IMG/VR virus record: IMGVR_UViG_3300014913_000036
Coordinates: 1-36,610 of that record
Reading direction: 5' to 3' (one strand)
From: a virus
Length of the DNA stretch: 36,610 bases
The notes under the pieces were generated by a model. That model saw nothing but the letters and a program-made list of their open reading frames with translations, did not search any database and was not told the DNA's origin. A program made the position numbers and the translations under genes. Of the stretch, positions 16,393 to 22,446 are shown piece after piece; positions within the stretch are counted from its first letter, which is position 1, and every line of letters begins with the position of its first letter.

Positions 16393-16421
16393 AATATAAC
16401 ACTAAGACTGGTTGTTGTCAA
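16393..16421 (-). promoter_or_regulatory. Strong sigma70-type promoter TTGACA-N17-TATATT for the head operon
   Basis: The minus strand has a perfect -35 (16416-16421), an optimal 17-nt spacer and TATATT (16393-16398). The start of RNA is expected near 16386. The 50-nt leader holds a hairpin and the terminator at 16337-16360 before the portal ATG. Confidence 0.8.
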
Positions 16422-16459
16422 TTTTGTTAATTTTCAATTTTGTTAATTTTCAATTTTGT
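16419..16459. repeat. 16-bp tandem repeat upstream of the head promoter
   Basis: CAATTTTGTTAATTTT occurs twice exactly and a third time partly. It covers the end of the small gene at 16443 and runs into the -35 box. The A/T tracts, repeated at 16 bp, could act as an UP element or a curved segment, or could be slippage. Confidence 0.75.
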
Positions 16460-16625
16460 ATCTCTTTCTCTTGGCAGTAACAACATCTAGTGTTTTCATA
16501 ATCACCAGACCGTTTTTAATTTGACAAGTATAAGTTATCTGTCCAAATTGAATATCAGACGCTTGTTTTTCTATTAGCAAGTGAAGCGGTAAATTCGGTA
16601 TCTCGGACGCTTTCATAGATAACAT
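16443..16625 (-). CDS. Small paralogue of the upstream gene, YezD/DUF2292-like (second copy)
   Basis: This 60-residue protein starts at ATG 16625 (or Met4 at 16616); an in-frame TAG lies just upstream, so the N-terminus is bounded. It has a QFGQITYTCQIKNGLVI stretch that lines up with the neighbouring protein at 16555-16755 and with the short YezD/DUF2292 pattern (G-I-polar-hydrophobic-NG-V). It ends in a basic AKRKRYKIEN. It overlaps its paralogue by about 70 bases in another frame. Function unknown. Confidence 0.55.
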   Translation of the reverse strand: MLSMKASEIPNLPLHLLIEKQASDIQFGQITYTCQIKNGLVIMKTLDVVTAKRKRYKIEN

Positions 16626-16755
16626 AGTCTACCAAATTTCCTCTGTTTACTTTCAATACAAAATTTATTGTTCCATTTTTAATCCTTTGGATGTCGGACT
16701 CTATATCCAAGTGTGCTTGTAAATTCTTTGGATTTAATTTTACTCCATATTTCAT
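16555..16755 (-). CDS. Small YezD/DUF2292-like protein (first copy)
   Basis: This 66-residue protein is coupled to the terminase by an ATGA overlap. Its core KNGTINFVLKVNRGNLVDYV resembles the short beta-hairpin pattern of YezD/DUF2292 proteins, and its start MKYGVKLNPKNLQAHLDIE resembles MKASEIPNLPLHLLIE of the next gene, so the two are tandem duplicates. The last 20 residues lie in the overlap. Function unknown; the family call is tentative. Confidence 0.55.
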   Translation of the reverse strand: MKYGVKLNPKNLQAHLDIESDIQRIKNGTINFVLKVNRGNLVDYVIYESVRDTEFTASLANRKTSV

Positions 16756-17927
16756 ATATATAATCCATCTAAATTTTCTTCCGGTGGTAATTCAGTGTCT
16801 ACATTAGGTTTGAGGTCAGTGAGGGCATACCTAACGGCATCCATTGAGTTTGACCATTCGTGAATCGTGTCATCTGGGTCGTTTAGTATTCTTCCGTCTT
16901 TATCAGTCTTGAACATATAATTCCTATAAGCCTTGATAGATTTAACACTTCGTTTGGTTATGCTTATCCTTTGGTCTTGGACATACTGAATGCCTTGATA
17001 AACACTACCTTGACCTTTAGAAGCTCCTAATATGTTTACTCCGTATGTTCTTATTTCGTCTATGCTTTTAGGTTCGGCACTATCCGCTATAACTAAAGCC
17101 TTTGGTCGGTTATTAAATATGTCGGCGATAGATTTATTACTTAATCCCTTTTGGTAGGTTATTTCGTCTAGTATATATCCGCCGTTATAATAATAAACCG
17201 CAATAATAACTGTGGGGTCGTTACTATAGCCAAAATCTAGTCCATATCTCTCTAGTCTAGCTTCGTGGGGAATGTCGTCTATTAGTTTCCAGTCTTTATA
17301 AACCTTTTCTTCTAATTCTCCTAAAAGCCCTAATCCAAATACCCTCCACCAATTCTTGTTCTCTTTTCGGCTTTCGATTGATTTTATAATTGACTCATCC
17401 AATCCTTCATTGTCTTTGTAGGTTAAAATTATAAAGTCTGTATCCTCTTTGTCTTTGACTTCAGTATAGAACCAAAACTCCATCGTTGGATTCCAGTCCA
17501 TCCATATTATTTTCCGTGTTCGTATTTCTAACTGCGTGTAGACTTCGTATGAAATGTTATTTGCTTCGTTTATAAATAAAACATCTCGTCTTGGACCTCT
17601 TACTTTACCTGATTGGTCGGCACTAAAAAACTCTATTTTGCTTCCAGTTTCAAATGTATAAGTTGAGTCGGTTTTATTCCACCTTTTTGGTTTGAAGTAT
17701 TTATGACCCTCCATTATGTTTAGGAAGTCTCTAATCGCTCCTCGTTTTAAGTGTGGGTATGTTTCTGATACAACACTGATTAATTCATTCTGGACACTCT
17801 GGGCGTAATCTATAAGGATAAGAAGTATACTGATAGTCTTAGAGGCACTAGTTCCACCCGATACACCCCTAATCCTCTTTTTCAGCTTTAATAGTTTCTT
17901 TGTGGCTGTTGTGGCTTGATAACGCAT
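16752..17927 (-). CDS. terL: Terminase large subunit
   Basis: This 391-residue protein is the packaging motor with ATPase and nuclease domains. The Walker A motif is GGTSASKT (24-31), Walker B is VLFINE (116-121) with catalytic Glu121, and DWNP (144-147) fits the coupling motif. The RNase H-like nuclease starts at LDFGYSNDPT (Asp231), followed by VIADSAEPKS near 285 and a late acidic segment near 365. The length is at the short end for the family. It overlaps the small subunit by 59 bases and the next gene by ATGA. Confidence 0.93.
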   Translation of the reverse strand: MRYQATTATKKLLKLKKRIRGVSGGTSASKTISILLILIDYAQSVQNELISVVSETYPHLKRGAIRDFLNIMEGHKYFKPKRWNKTDSTYTFETGSKIEFFSADQSGKVRGPRRDVLFINEANNISYEVYTQLEIRTRKIIWMDWNPTMEFWFYTEVKDKEDTDFIILTYKDNEGLDESIIKSIESRKENKNWWRVFGLGLLGELEEKVYKDWKLIDDIPHEARLERYGLDFGYSNDPTVIIAVYYYNGGYILDEITYQKGLSNKSIADIFNNRPKALVIADSAEPKSIDEIRTYGVNILGASKGQGSVYQGIQYVQDQRISITKRSVKSIKAYRNYMFKTDKDGRILNDPDDTIHEWSNSMDAVRYALTDLKPNVDTELPPEENLDGLYI

Positions 17928-18282
17928 TTCCTCCTAGTATAGCAACTGGTTTGCCTCCAGTAGTAACATCGGTCTTCTCTTTCATTCCGTGATTGTTTTG
18001 GAGTAATAGTTTGACTATTGTTGAGTTGACTTCTTTGCCTCCATATATGCCGTCGTTTATGAGTTGTCTCTTCTGATTTATCTTGATGGCTTTCAAAGAG
18101 TCGCGAAACTTCTCGTGTTTTTTCACCCATCTATAAATTGAGTGTTTAGATACTCCCAATCTTATGGCAAAGTCTTCAACCATTGGCAATCTGCCAAATC
18201 CACACTCATCTAAATATCTCCCTACTTCTTCACAGTATTCTTCTTTATATTTGGACGGTCTCCCGCCGTTGGCTCCTCTCAT
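17869..18282 (-). CDS. terS: Terminase small subunit
   Basis: This 137-residue protein has an N-terminal basic NGGRPSKY start and a helix-turn-helix (RLGVSKHSIYRWVKKHEKF, about 45-63). Then follow helical oligomerisation segments with KLLLQNNHGMKEK, a pattern widely seen in small terminases. It recognises the phage DNA and feeds it to the large subunit. The -10 box at 18288-18293 lies only five bases before ATG 18282, and no ribosome site fits between, so its message is probably leaderless. A 16-bp palindrome lies at the -35 position. Confidence 0.88.
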   Translation of the reverse strand: MRGANGGRPSKYKEEYCEEVGRYLDECGFGRLPMVEDFAIRLGVSKHSIYRWVKKHEKFRDSLKAIKINQKRQLINDGIYGGKEVNSTIVKLLLQNNHGMKEKTDVTTGGKPVAILGGNALSSHNSHKETIKAEKED

Positions 18283-18287
18283 ACTTG

Positions 18288-18296
18288 ATTATAGCA
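18288..18296 (-). promoter_or_regulatory. Extended -10 promoter TGCTATAAT for the terminase operon
   Basis: A perfect extended -10 on the minus strand lies five bases before the terminase small-subunit ATG. There is no good -35; that position is occupied by the palindrome at 18300-18315. RNA would start at or within a few bases of the ATG. Confidence 0.65.
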
Positions 18297-18299
18297 CAG

Positions 18300-18315
18300 T
18301 TCTCGCCAGCGAGAA
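18300..18315. promoter_or_regulatory. Perfect 16-bp palindrome, probable operator of the terminase promoter
   Basis: TTCTCGCCAGCGAGAA is a perfect inverted repeat (7-bp arms, 2-bp centre). It is centred about 17 bases upstream of the -10 box, over the -35 region. This is the expected place for a dimeric repressor, or for an activator that substitutes for the missing -35. Confidence 0.65.
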
Positions 18316-18325
18316 AATTAGGATA

Positions 18326-18727
18326 CTAAATAAAACTTTTTTTATCATTTAGTTGGCTCATATTGTCGATGATGTGTCTGTAATAACACATATTCTTGTT
18401 TGACAAAAACCCGACATAGTAAGCCTTTAAGATACCACTTCTCTCATAAACAACAGACTTAATCATATAATCTTTGTGTCCAAACTTTCCTTTTTCTACA
18501 ATTATTTCATACACCATAGCCCCTTTTAATGACCCATTCTTTATCTCTCTCTTGTTCACAGGTCTTTTTCTCGCCCACATTGAAACATCTGTCCCAAGAC
18601 CGTTGACTTTAGCCTTTAATTTAATCCACTCTGGAGTGTTATCGGGGGTTAGTTTCATCCCCACTTCATTTTTGTATTTCTCCTGTAGGAGTTTTTTGTT
18701 GTCTAGTATCTGTTTTATTGATTGCAT
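18326..18727 (-). CDS. Hypothetical protein (133 aa) between replication and packaging genes
   Basis: This 133-residue basic protein has a helical start (residues 1-20), a central KGAMVYEIIVEKGKFGHKDYM strand-rich part and a polar tail. I do not recognise the family. It follows the DnaD-like gene by 14 bases and is separated from the terminase promoter by about 40 bases, so it probably belongs to the replication-gene transcript. Confidence 0.6.
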   Translation of the reverse strand: MQSIKQILDNKKLLQEKYKNEVGMKLTPDNTPEWIKLKAKVNGLGTDVSMWARKRPVNKREIKNGSLKGAMVYEIIVEKGKFGHKDYMIKSVVYERSGILKAYYVGFLSNKNMCYYRHIIDNMSQLNDKKSFI

Positions 18728-18741
18728 AGTTTATTTAATTT

Positions 18742-19467
18742 TTAATGGTTCAATAGGTTTCCTATGTAATCCACATCTTCCCCTTGTGGATTTTTTCTCC
18801 TGAATAATATAGTTGGGGTCATTTTGTCTTTCCAAAACTTATTTGACGGTATGTTTCTAATTGCTATCTCTATGTCTGGTATTTCGTATGTTTGTAACCA
18901 GTATTCTAGTCCTTTTAGTATTGCCTTTATGGATTTGTATTTTGTTTTCATTACCTTGTTAAACAAATCAACATAAATTTTAGCTAACTCCTCTAGGGTG
19001 TATTTTTTATGAGTTGAAGAACTTATGTATGTATTATCTTTAACACTCTTAACACTCTTAACACTCTCTAATACATTCTTGTTAGTGTTACTCGCTTGGT
19101 ACTCGCTTGTTACTCGCTTGTTACTCGCTTGTGACTTTGCTTGTGACATTGAGGTTATCTCATCGTAGTTTTTAATGGTAACTATTGTAAAACTTGTGGT
19201 TCTCTCGCTTGTTACTTTGCCTGTTACTTTTTCGAGCCTTTTTAAAACTTTTTCAATTCCTGACGGTGAAAGTCCAAAATATCTACAAAAAGAGTTCCTC
19301 CCAAACAACGATTGACCTCTCTTAAGTTTGATGAATTTTCCTCCCCACTTTATAACCGTGTCCTCATTTCTAGCCCTTACCAGTAATAGTAGAAACAACA
19401 TATAAGCAATCTTGTCGTCTCCAAAGTCTTTTTCTAGGTCAGTTGGTATTGGTTGTTTCCACCCCAT
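18742..19467 (-). CDS. DnaD-like replication initiator (phage replisome organiser)
   Basis: This 241-residue protein has an N-terminal winged-helix region (FGRNSFCRYFGLSPSGIEKV, about 55-75, then TIVTIKNYDEI near 100) like many phage replisome organisers. A low-complexity Ser/Lys/Gln linker (105-150) follows, and the C-terminal helical part ends with FWKDKMTPTILFR, typical of the conserved C-terminal domain of phage replication proteins. It should bind the origin and recruit the host helicase loader. The start has AAAGGAGG. The DNA of the linker holds clustered short direct repeats that may be the origin itself. Confidence 0.75.
   Translation of the reverse strand: MGWKQPIPTDLEKDFGDDKIAYMLFLLLLVRARNEDTVIKWGGKFIKLKRGQSLFGRNSFCRYFGLSPSGIEKVLKRLEKVTGKVTSERTTSFTIVTIKNYDEITSMSQAKSQASNKRVTSEYQASNTNKNVLESVKSVKSVKDNTYISSSTHKKYTLEELAKIYVDLFNKVMKTKYKSIKAILKGLEYWLQTYEIPDIEIAIRNIPSNKFWKDKMTPTILFRRKNPQGEDVDYIGNLLNH
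19040..19145. repeat. Iteron-like direct repeats within the replication gene (candidate origin)
   Basis: A 9-bp unit TTAACACTC is repeated three times without gaps (19040-19066). Then an 11-bp unit ACTCGCTTGTT and close variants are repeated four times (19090-19133), with a degenerate fifth copy to 19145 and related copies near 19203-19229. The 11-bp period is not a multiple of three, so the repetition is at the DNA level rather than only in protein. In lambda the origin iterons likewise lie inside the initiator gene. Confidence 0.6.
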
Positions 19468-19630
19468 TAGCTCCTCCTTTAACGGGTAGACCAGTCATAT
19501 TGTCTAGCACTATGTATCCCTTGCCACCGCAAGCCTTGCACTCCTCCTTACCCCAATTGACTGTTCCACGACCTTTACAGACCTCGCACCTATATACGGA
19601 AAAAGGTTTTTCTTCTTGGGTTGTAGACAT
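19439..19630 (-). CDS. Small zinc-binding protein with two CxxCxGxG motifs
   Basis: This 63-residue protein has two Cys-x2-Cys-x-Gly-x-Gly repeats (CEVCKGRG and CKACGGKG) spaced as in the DnaJ zinc-finger region, so it should bind one zinc. It has no J domain. It starts with AGGAGG upstream and overlaps the replication gene by 29 bases. It could be a small chaperone-like or DNA-associated factor for the initiator, which is inference from position. Confidence 0.7.
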   Translation of the reverse strand: MSTTQEEKPFSVYRCEVCKGRGTVNWGKEECKACGGKGYIVLDNMTGLPVKGGANGVETTNTN

Positions 19631-19744
19631 AACTTCTGCTCCTCCTAATTAGTAACTAAACTAACAATATACTATCCAACTTAGAAAGTAAATTAGTAAA
19701 AACTATATCAACTTTACTTCTTTACAGATATGTTATAATAGCTT
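19631..19744. promoter_or_regulatory. Divergent control region between early (+) and replication/late (-) genes
   Basis: This 114-bp AT-rich gap separates the two transcription directions. On the plus strand it holds the extended -10 promoter at 19731-19739. On the minus strand a TATATT (19666-19671) with a weak TTTACT -35 may serve the gene at 19630. ATTAGTAA occurs at 19648-19655 (next to a TTAGTAACTAA palindrome) and at 19692-19699; the same octamer lies in the spacers of two early promoters. No coding frame was found. Confidence 0.55.
19731..19739 (+). promoter_or_regulatory. Extended -10 promoter TGTTATAAT for the small HTH gene
   Basis: A perfect extended -10 lies five bases before ATG 19745. 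The -35 is weak (TTTACT at 15-nt spacing). The message would be leaderless or nearly so. Confidence 0.6.
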
Positions 19745-19888
19745 ATGAAGACAAAGTTTTCGTATAAGAAGTTTGCCGAGATAAAGAGTTTAATTGAATT
19801 GGGTGTTCCGATTGCCAAGATAGCAAGAAAGTTTAAAATCACCAGACAAACCATTCACCACTGGCTTAATACTAAATCAACTACTTGA
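19745..19888 (+). CDS. Small helix-turn-helix protein (47 aa), probable early regulator
   Basis: This 47-residue protein is almost entirely one homeodomain-like helix-turn-helix, resembling the DNA-binding end of resolvases and transposases: IKSLIELGVPIAKIARKFKI then TRQTIHHWL. It has no catalytic domain. It is the first plus-strand gene, follows a -10 box by five bases, and its stop overlaps the -35 of the next promoter (19885). It is the best candidate for the protein that reads the ATTAGTAA sites nearby. Confidence 0.7.
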   Translation: MKTKFSYKKFAEIKSLIELGVPIAKIARKFKITRQTIHHWLNTKSTT

Positions 19889-19913
19889 CAGATTAGTAAA
19901 GATAGTCTATAAT
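19885..19913 (+). promoter_or_regulatory. Early promoter TTGACA-N17-TATAAT (copy 1)
   Basis: Perfect -35 and -10 hexamers at 17-nt spacing. Fifteen bases of the spacer (GATTAGTAAAGATAG) are the same as in the promoter at 22412-22440, which suggests a shared operator. It drives the early operon starting at 20006 after a leader of about 85 bases with short alternative CAACT/AGTTG pairings. Confidence 0.85.
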
Positions 19914-20005
19914 CAAATCAGTTGAGGCAACAACAACTATAAATGAAAAGTTGAAAAGCAGAAAATGCAGGTGGACACGCAATTAAAAATTAAACTAAAA
20001 CCAAT

Positions 20006-20176
20006 ATGGTTAAAATGAAAAAGAAACTTGAATGGATAAAAAGGATATACGAAGTATACTTTATTATCTTGGTTACTGGTATGCTCAATCTACTTAGTGT
20101 AGGAGACTTTGGTTTTGGGGAGCTCTTCGCAATAACAATGATGGCGCTTGCCGTTTACTATATGGAAAAAGTTTAA
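20006..20176 (+). CDS. Small membrane protein (56 aa), hypothetical
   Basis: This frame encodes a basic N-terminus followed by two hydrophobic segments (about 16-32 and 38-52), so it should sit in the inner membrane. The start may be ATG 20006 or Met4 at 20015; neither has a clear ribosome site. It is the first gene after the consensus early promoter. I recognise no family. Small early membrane proteins in phages often affect the host or block a second phage, which is inference only. Confidence 0.5.
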   Translation: MVKMKKKLEWIKRIYEVYFIILVTGMLNLLSVGDFGFGELFAITMMALAVYYMEKV

Positions 20177-20178
20177 AA

Positions 20179-20319
20179 ATGAAAAACCTCCAAAAATACA
20201 AAGACCCCAAATCCAAAAAGGAAAGAAAGAGATACAACCAAGAGTTATACGAAGAGTTAAGAGAAGAAGCTATATTAGAACAGTCCCACGCTTATGACAG
20301 TTTAGTAAACGACCAATGA
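20179..20319 (+). CDS. Small charged protein (46 aa), hypothetical
   Basis: This frame is rich in Lys, Glu and Arg (KSKKERKRY, then EELREEAI) and is probably helical. It starts two bases after the previous stop and ends in an ATGA overlap with the next gene. I recognise no family. Confidence 0.5.
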   Translation: MKNLQKYKDPKSKKERKRYNQELYEELREEAILEQSHAYDSLVNDQ

Positions 20320-20477
20320 ATTACAAAAAGATAGCCAAAACACTATCCGGCATTTTAGACCCCGATATAAGGCAAGACGCCACAGAAAAAGCCTTAGAGC
20401 GAGCCTATTTAACAGGTAAAAGCGACGAGGCTCTAGAGAGATTGAAATTATTAATTAAAAAAGATTTTACTAATTAA
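20316..20477 (+). CDS. Small helical protein (53 aa), hypothetical
   Basis: This frame has a repeat-like helical layout (LDPDIRQDATEKALERAYLTGKSDEALERLKLLI). It is coupled by an ATGA overlap to the gene before it and ends eight bases before the annealing-protein gene. I recognise no family. The coupling and codon pattern support a real gene. Confidence 0.55.
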   Translation: MNYKKIAKTLSGILDPDIRQDATEKALERAYLTGKSDEALERLKLLIKKDFTN

Positions 20478-20485
20478 AAAAGACT

Positions 20486-20974
20486 ATGAATAAAAAATTC
20501 ATCATAAGTATACAAGGTAAACAGTTTGTTTTATTTGAAGGATTATTAGACGCCTTTCATAATAATGGTGGAACTTCTATCAAAACTTATGAATTAAAGT
20601 CTAGCACCCCAGAACGACCTATTTTTAAAGCTATTGTGAAAGGTAAAAAAGGAACATTCACCGGACACGGAGACGCCGAAAACATAAATGTTAATAAAAT
20701 GATAGCCCCCCATAAATACAGAATGGCTGAAACAAGAGCTATCGCTAGAGCCTTAAGGTGGTATTTGAATATCGGAATGTGTGCAGTAGAAGAGGTGGCT
20801 AAACCAGTCCCGCAGACTGTAGACTTGCCCGAGAAATACGTCAAGCAGTTAAATGCAGTTTCGGATTTATTGACCTTAAATACTTTAGCTAAGAAAATCC
20901 AAACCGAAACTAAGCATAAATATCAAAAATCCTTGTTAAATATCTACAATCAAAGAAAGGAGGAATTGAAATGA
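20486..20974 (+). CDS. Probable single-strand annealing protein (Rad52/ERF-like)
   Basis: This 162-residue protein has RMAETRAIARALRWYLNIG (about 76-94), a segment found in phage annealing proteins of the Rad52/ERF type. A Gly-rich HG-containing strand precedes it (GTFTGHGDAE, about 53-62), and a Lys-rich helical C-terminus follows. It overlaps the YqaJ exonuclease gene (ATGA), the usual partner in two-component recombination systems such as lambda Bet/Exo. It would anneal single strands made by the exonuclease. The exact family cannot be fixed by eye. Confidence 0.6.
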   Translation: MNKKFIISIQGKQFVLFEGLLDAFHNNGGTSIKTYELKSSTPERPIFKAIVKGKKGTFTGHGDAENINVNKMIAPHKYRMAETRAIARALRWYLNIGMCAVEEVAKPVPQTVDLPEKYVKQLNAVSDLLTLNTLAKKIQTETKHKYQKSLLNIYNQRKEELK

Positions 20975-21552
20975 AAATCTATACTTTCGAACAAGGCTCG
21001 GAAGAGTGGATACAAAAAAGGCTTGGCGTATTTTCCGCTAGCACCGCTCAGGCTATCGCAACCGCAGGAAAAGGATTAGAAACCCTAGTCTATAAAAAAC
21101 TTGCAGAGAAGCTGGCTAATAAAGCCCCAGAATATACTAATGAAGATATGGAGCGAGGACACGAACTAGAAGCTATGGCACGAGACGCTTACGAATTAGA
21201 AACTGGGAATATCGTTGAACAAGTTGGGTTTTGTGAATTAAACGAATATGTCGGAGCCTCACCAGACGGATTAGTCAAAGACGGATTAGTAGAGATTAAA
21301 TGTAAAAACGATGTCAATTTTATCAAAGAAAGACTAAGCGATGAAATCGATTCGGCTCATAGGTGGCAAATGCAAATGCAAATGTATGTTACTAATAGAA
21401 AGTGGTGTGATTATGTGGTTTTTAATCCTAATTTCGAAAAGAGTTTAGTAATCAAAAGAGTAAAGCGAGACGAAGAGGCTATCAAAAAAATAAAACTAGG
21501 TTTAGACGAAGGAATTAAAATGTTTAAGGATTTATTGGGGAGGCTAAAATGA
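20971..21552 (+). CDS. YqaJ/lambda-exonuclease-type recombinase nuclease
   Basis: This 193-residue protein has the PD-(D/E)xK core of YqaJ-type nucleases: QGSEEWIQKRLGVFSAS at the N-terminus, GHELE (63-67), the acidic SPDGL (Asp99), VEIKC (Glu108, Lys110) and the QMQMQMYV helix (about 133-140). These enzymes degrade one strand of linear duplex DNA from its ends, here feeding the annealing protein encoded just upstream. All key residues appear present. Its stop overlaps the next start. Confidence 0.9.
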   Translation: MKIYTFEQGSEEWIQKRLGVFSASTAQAIATAGKGLETLVYKKLAEKLANKAPEYTNEDMERGHELEAMARDAYELETGNIVEQVGFCELNEYVGASPDGLVKDGLVEIKCKNDVNFIKERLSDEIDSAHRWQMQMQMYVTNRKWCDYVVFNPNFEKSLVIKRVKRDEEAIKKIKLGLDEGIKMFKDLLGRLK

Positions 21553-21704
21553 CTAAATGTGAGTTAAGGGGATATGAAAAAGCCTACAAGGAAATAATAG
21601 CTATGGGTAATGATAGACCTAATCACGGTGGAAATATAAGATGGGCTGATTTTAAGTTTATGTTAGAAATGAGGTTAAAAGTCGTCAAAAAAAATGAAGT
21701 ATAG
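21549..21704 (+). CDS. Small protein (51 aa), hypothetical
   Basis: This frame begins in an ATGA overlap with the exonuclease gene and ends 11 bases inside the next gene. It is basic, with a GYEKAYKEIIAMGN start and an RWADFKFMLEMRLKVVKK end. Tight coupling on both sides supports a real gene, but I recognise no family. Confidence 0.55.
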   Translation: MTKCELRGYEKAYKEIIAMGNDRPNHGGNIRWADFKFMLEMRLKVVKKNEV

Positions 21705-22026
21705 ATTAACTACTTTTGTTGGAGAGAGTGTTAACAAGGCTTTTGAAACTGTTGTTGATTGGAAAGAAAAGCTGGTTAAAGGAAGAGATGAAGTGGTGTT
21801 TCTAATTCTTAACGGGGGTCAGTCATTCGTTCCTTTTGTTATTGATACCAAAGCAGTTCCGGTTGGAAGTGCTAAAGGAAAAGGTAAGGTGTTGGTTTAC
21901 AGAAATCACCCTGTTATGAAAGTTTATTGGAAGAACAACAGACTTTGTTACAAGCCAATTGGAACAGCTAGACAATGGTTATATGCTTGGTGGAAAAAAA
22001 TTAAAGACAAAAAGGAAGACAAATGA
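21694..22026 (+). CDS. Hypothetical basic protein (110 aa)
   Basis: This protein has a beta-rich middle (VVFLILNGGQSFVPFVIDT then GKVLVYRNHPVMKVYW) and a strongly basic C-terminus with two aromatic clusters (WLYAWWKKIKDKK). I recognise no family. It sits between the recombination genes and the following conserved early protein and overlaps both, so a DNA-metabolism role is possible. Confidence 0.55.
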   Translation: MKYRLTTFVGESVNKAFETVVDWKEKLVKGRDEVVFLILNGGQSFVPFVIDTKAVPVGSAKGKGKVLVYRNHPVMKVYWKNNRLCYKPIGTARQWLYAWWKKIKDKKEDK

Positions 22027-22361
22027 AATCAGTAAAGGTAAACACTATCATTACAGGTATTAGAGCCAAAGTAGATGGTTCACTAGGTTTGACTATCTCG
22101 ACTCCCGAATTAGACCCAAAACAAAAAGTCTTATTTATGGAATTACAAAACATCGAATGTGAGACCACCTTTACTCCTAAAGGCGTTAGAGAAGAAATAA
22201 CTATCGAAGGCAAGACTGATACTAAAACTCCTAGCCAGCGTCTGCGGTCGGTCTTATTTATTCTTTGGAAACAAACTAAAACAGACGAACTATTTGATAC
22301 TTGGTATGCTAAAAAAATGGAAGGGTTTATTGATTGGGTTAAAAATAAGTTGAGTGTATGA
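22023..22361 (+). CDS. Conserved early phage protein (112 aa), possible DNA-binding
   Basis: This protein has a beta-rich N-terminal half (ITGIRAKVDGSLGLTISTPEL, about 10-30), a KTPSQRLRSVLFILWKQ helix (about 67-83) and a helical end. I recall this DGSLGLTISTPEL...TPSQRLR..LF..W layout from early regions of many phages, next to annealing and exonuclease genes, without an assigned function. A role in DNA metabolism is inference from neighbours. Confidence 0.65.
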   Translation: MKSVKVNTIITGIRAKVDGSLGLTISTPELDPKQKVLFMELQNIECETTFTPKGVREEITIEGKTDTKTPSQRLRSVLFILWKQTKTDELFDTWYAKKMEGFIDWVKNKLSV

Positions 22362-22405
22362 AAGGGGAGAGGGTGGAAGCCTAACGGTTGAGACTCTCTC
22401 CTTTT
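22361..22405 (+). terminator. Intrinsic terminator ending the recombination operon
   Basis: An 11-bp stem (22361-22371 with 22394-22404, one G-T pair) encloses a 22-nt loop and ends in TTTT on the plus strand. It begins at the stop codon of the preceding gene and lies seven bases before the next promoter. Confidence 0.8.
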
Positions 22406-22411
22406 GTATAC

Positions 22412-22440
22412 TTGACAGATTAGTAAAGATAGAGTATAAT
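22412..22440 (+). promoter_or_regulatory. Early promoter TTGACA-N17-TATAAT (copy 2)
   Basis: Perfect hexamers at 17-nt spacing, with the first 15 spacer bases (GATTAGTAAAGATAG) the same as in the promoter at 19885-19913. The -10 ends six bases before ATG 22447, so the first message is probably leaderless. Confidence 0.88.
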
Positions 22441-22446
22441 GAAATT

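Noticed and set aside
19965-20018. 17-residue leader peptide before the small membrane protein
   Set aside because: It ends in an ATGA overlap, but its ribosome site is weak and the peptide has no attenuation-type codon run, so I do not call it a gene.
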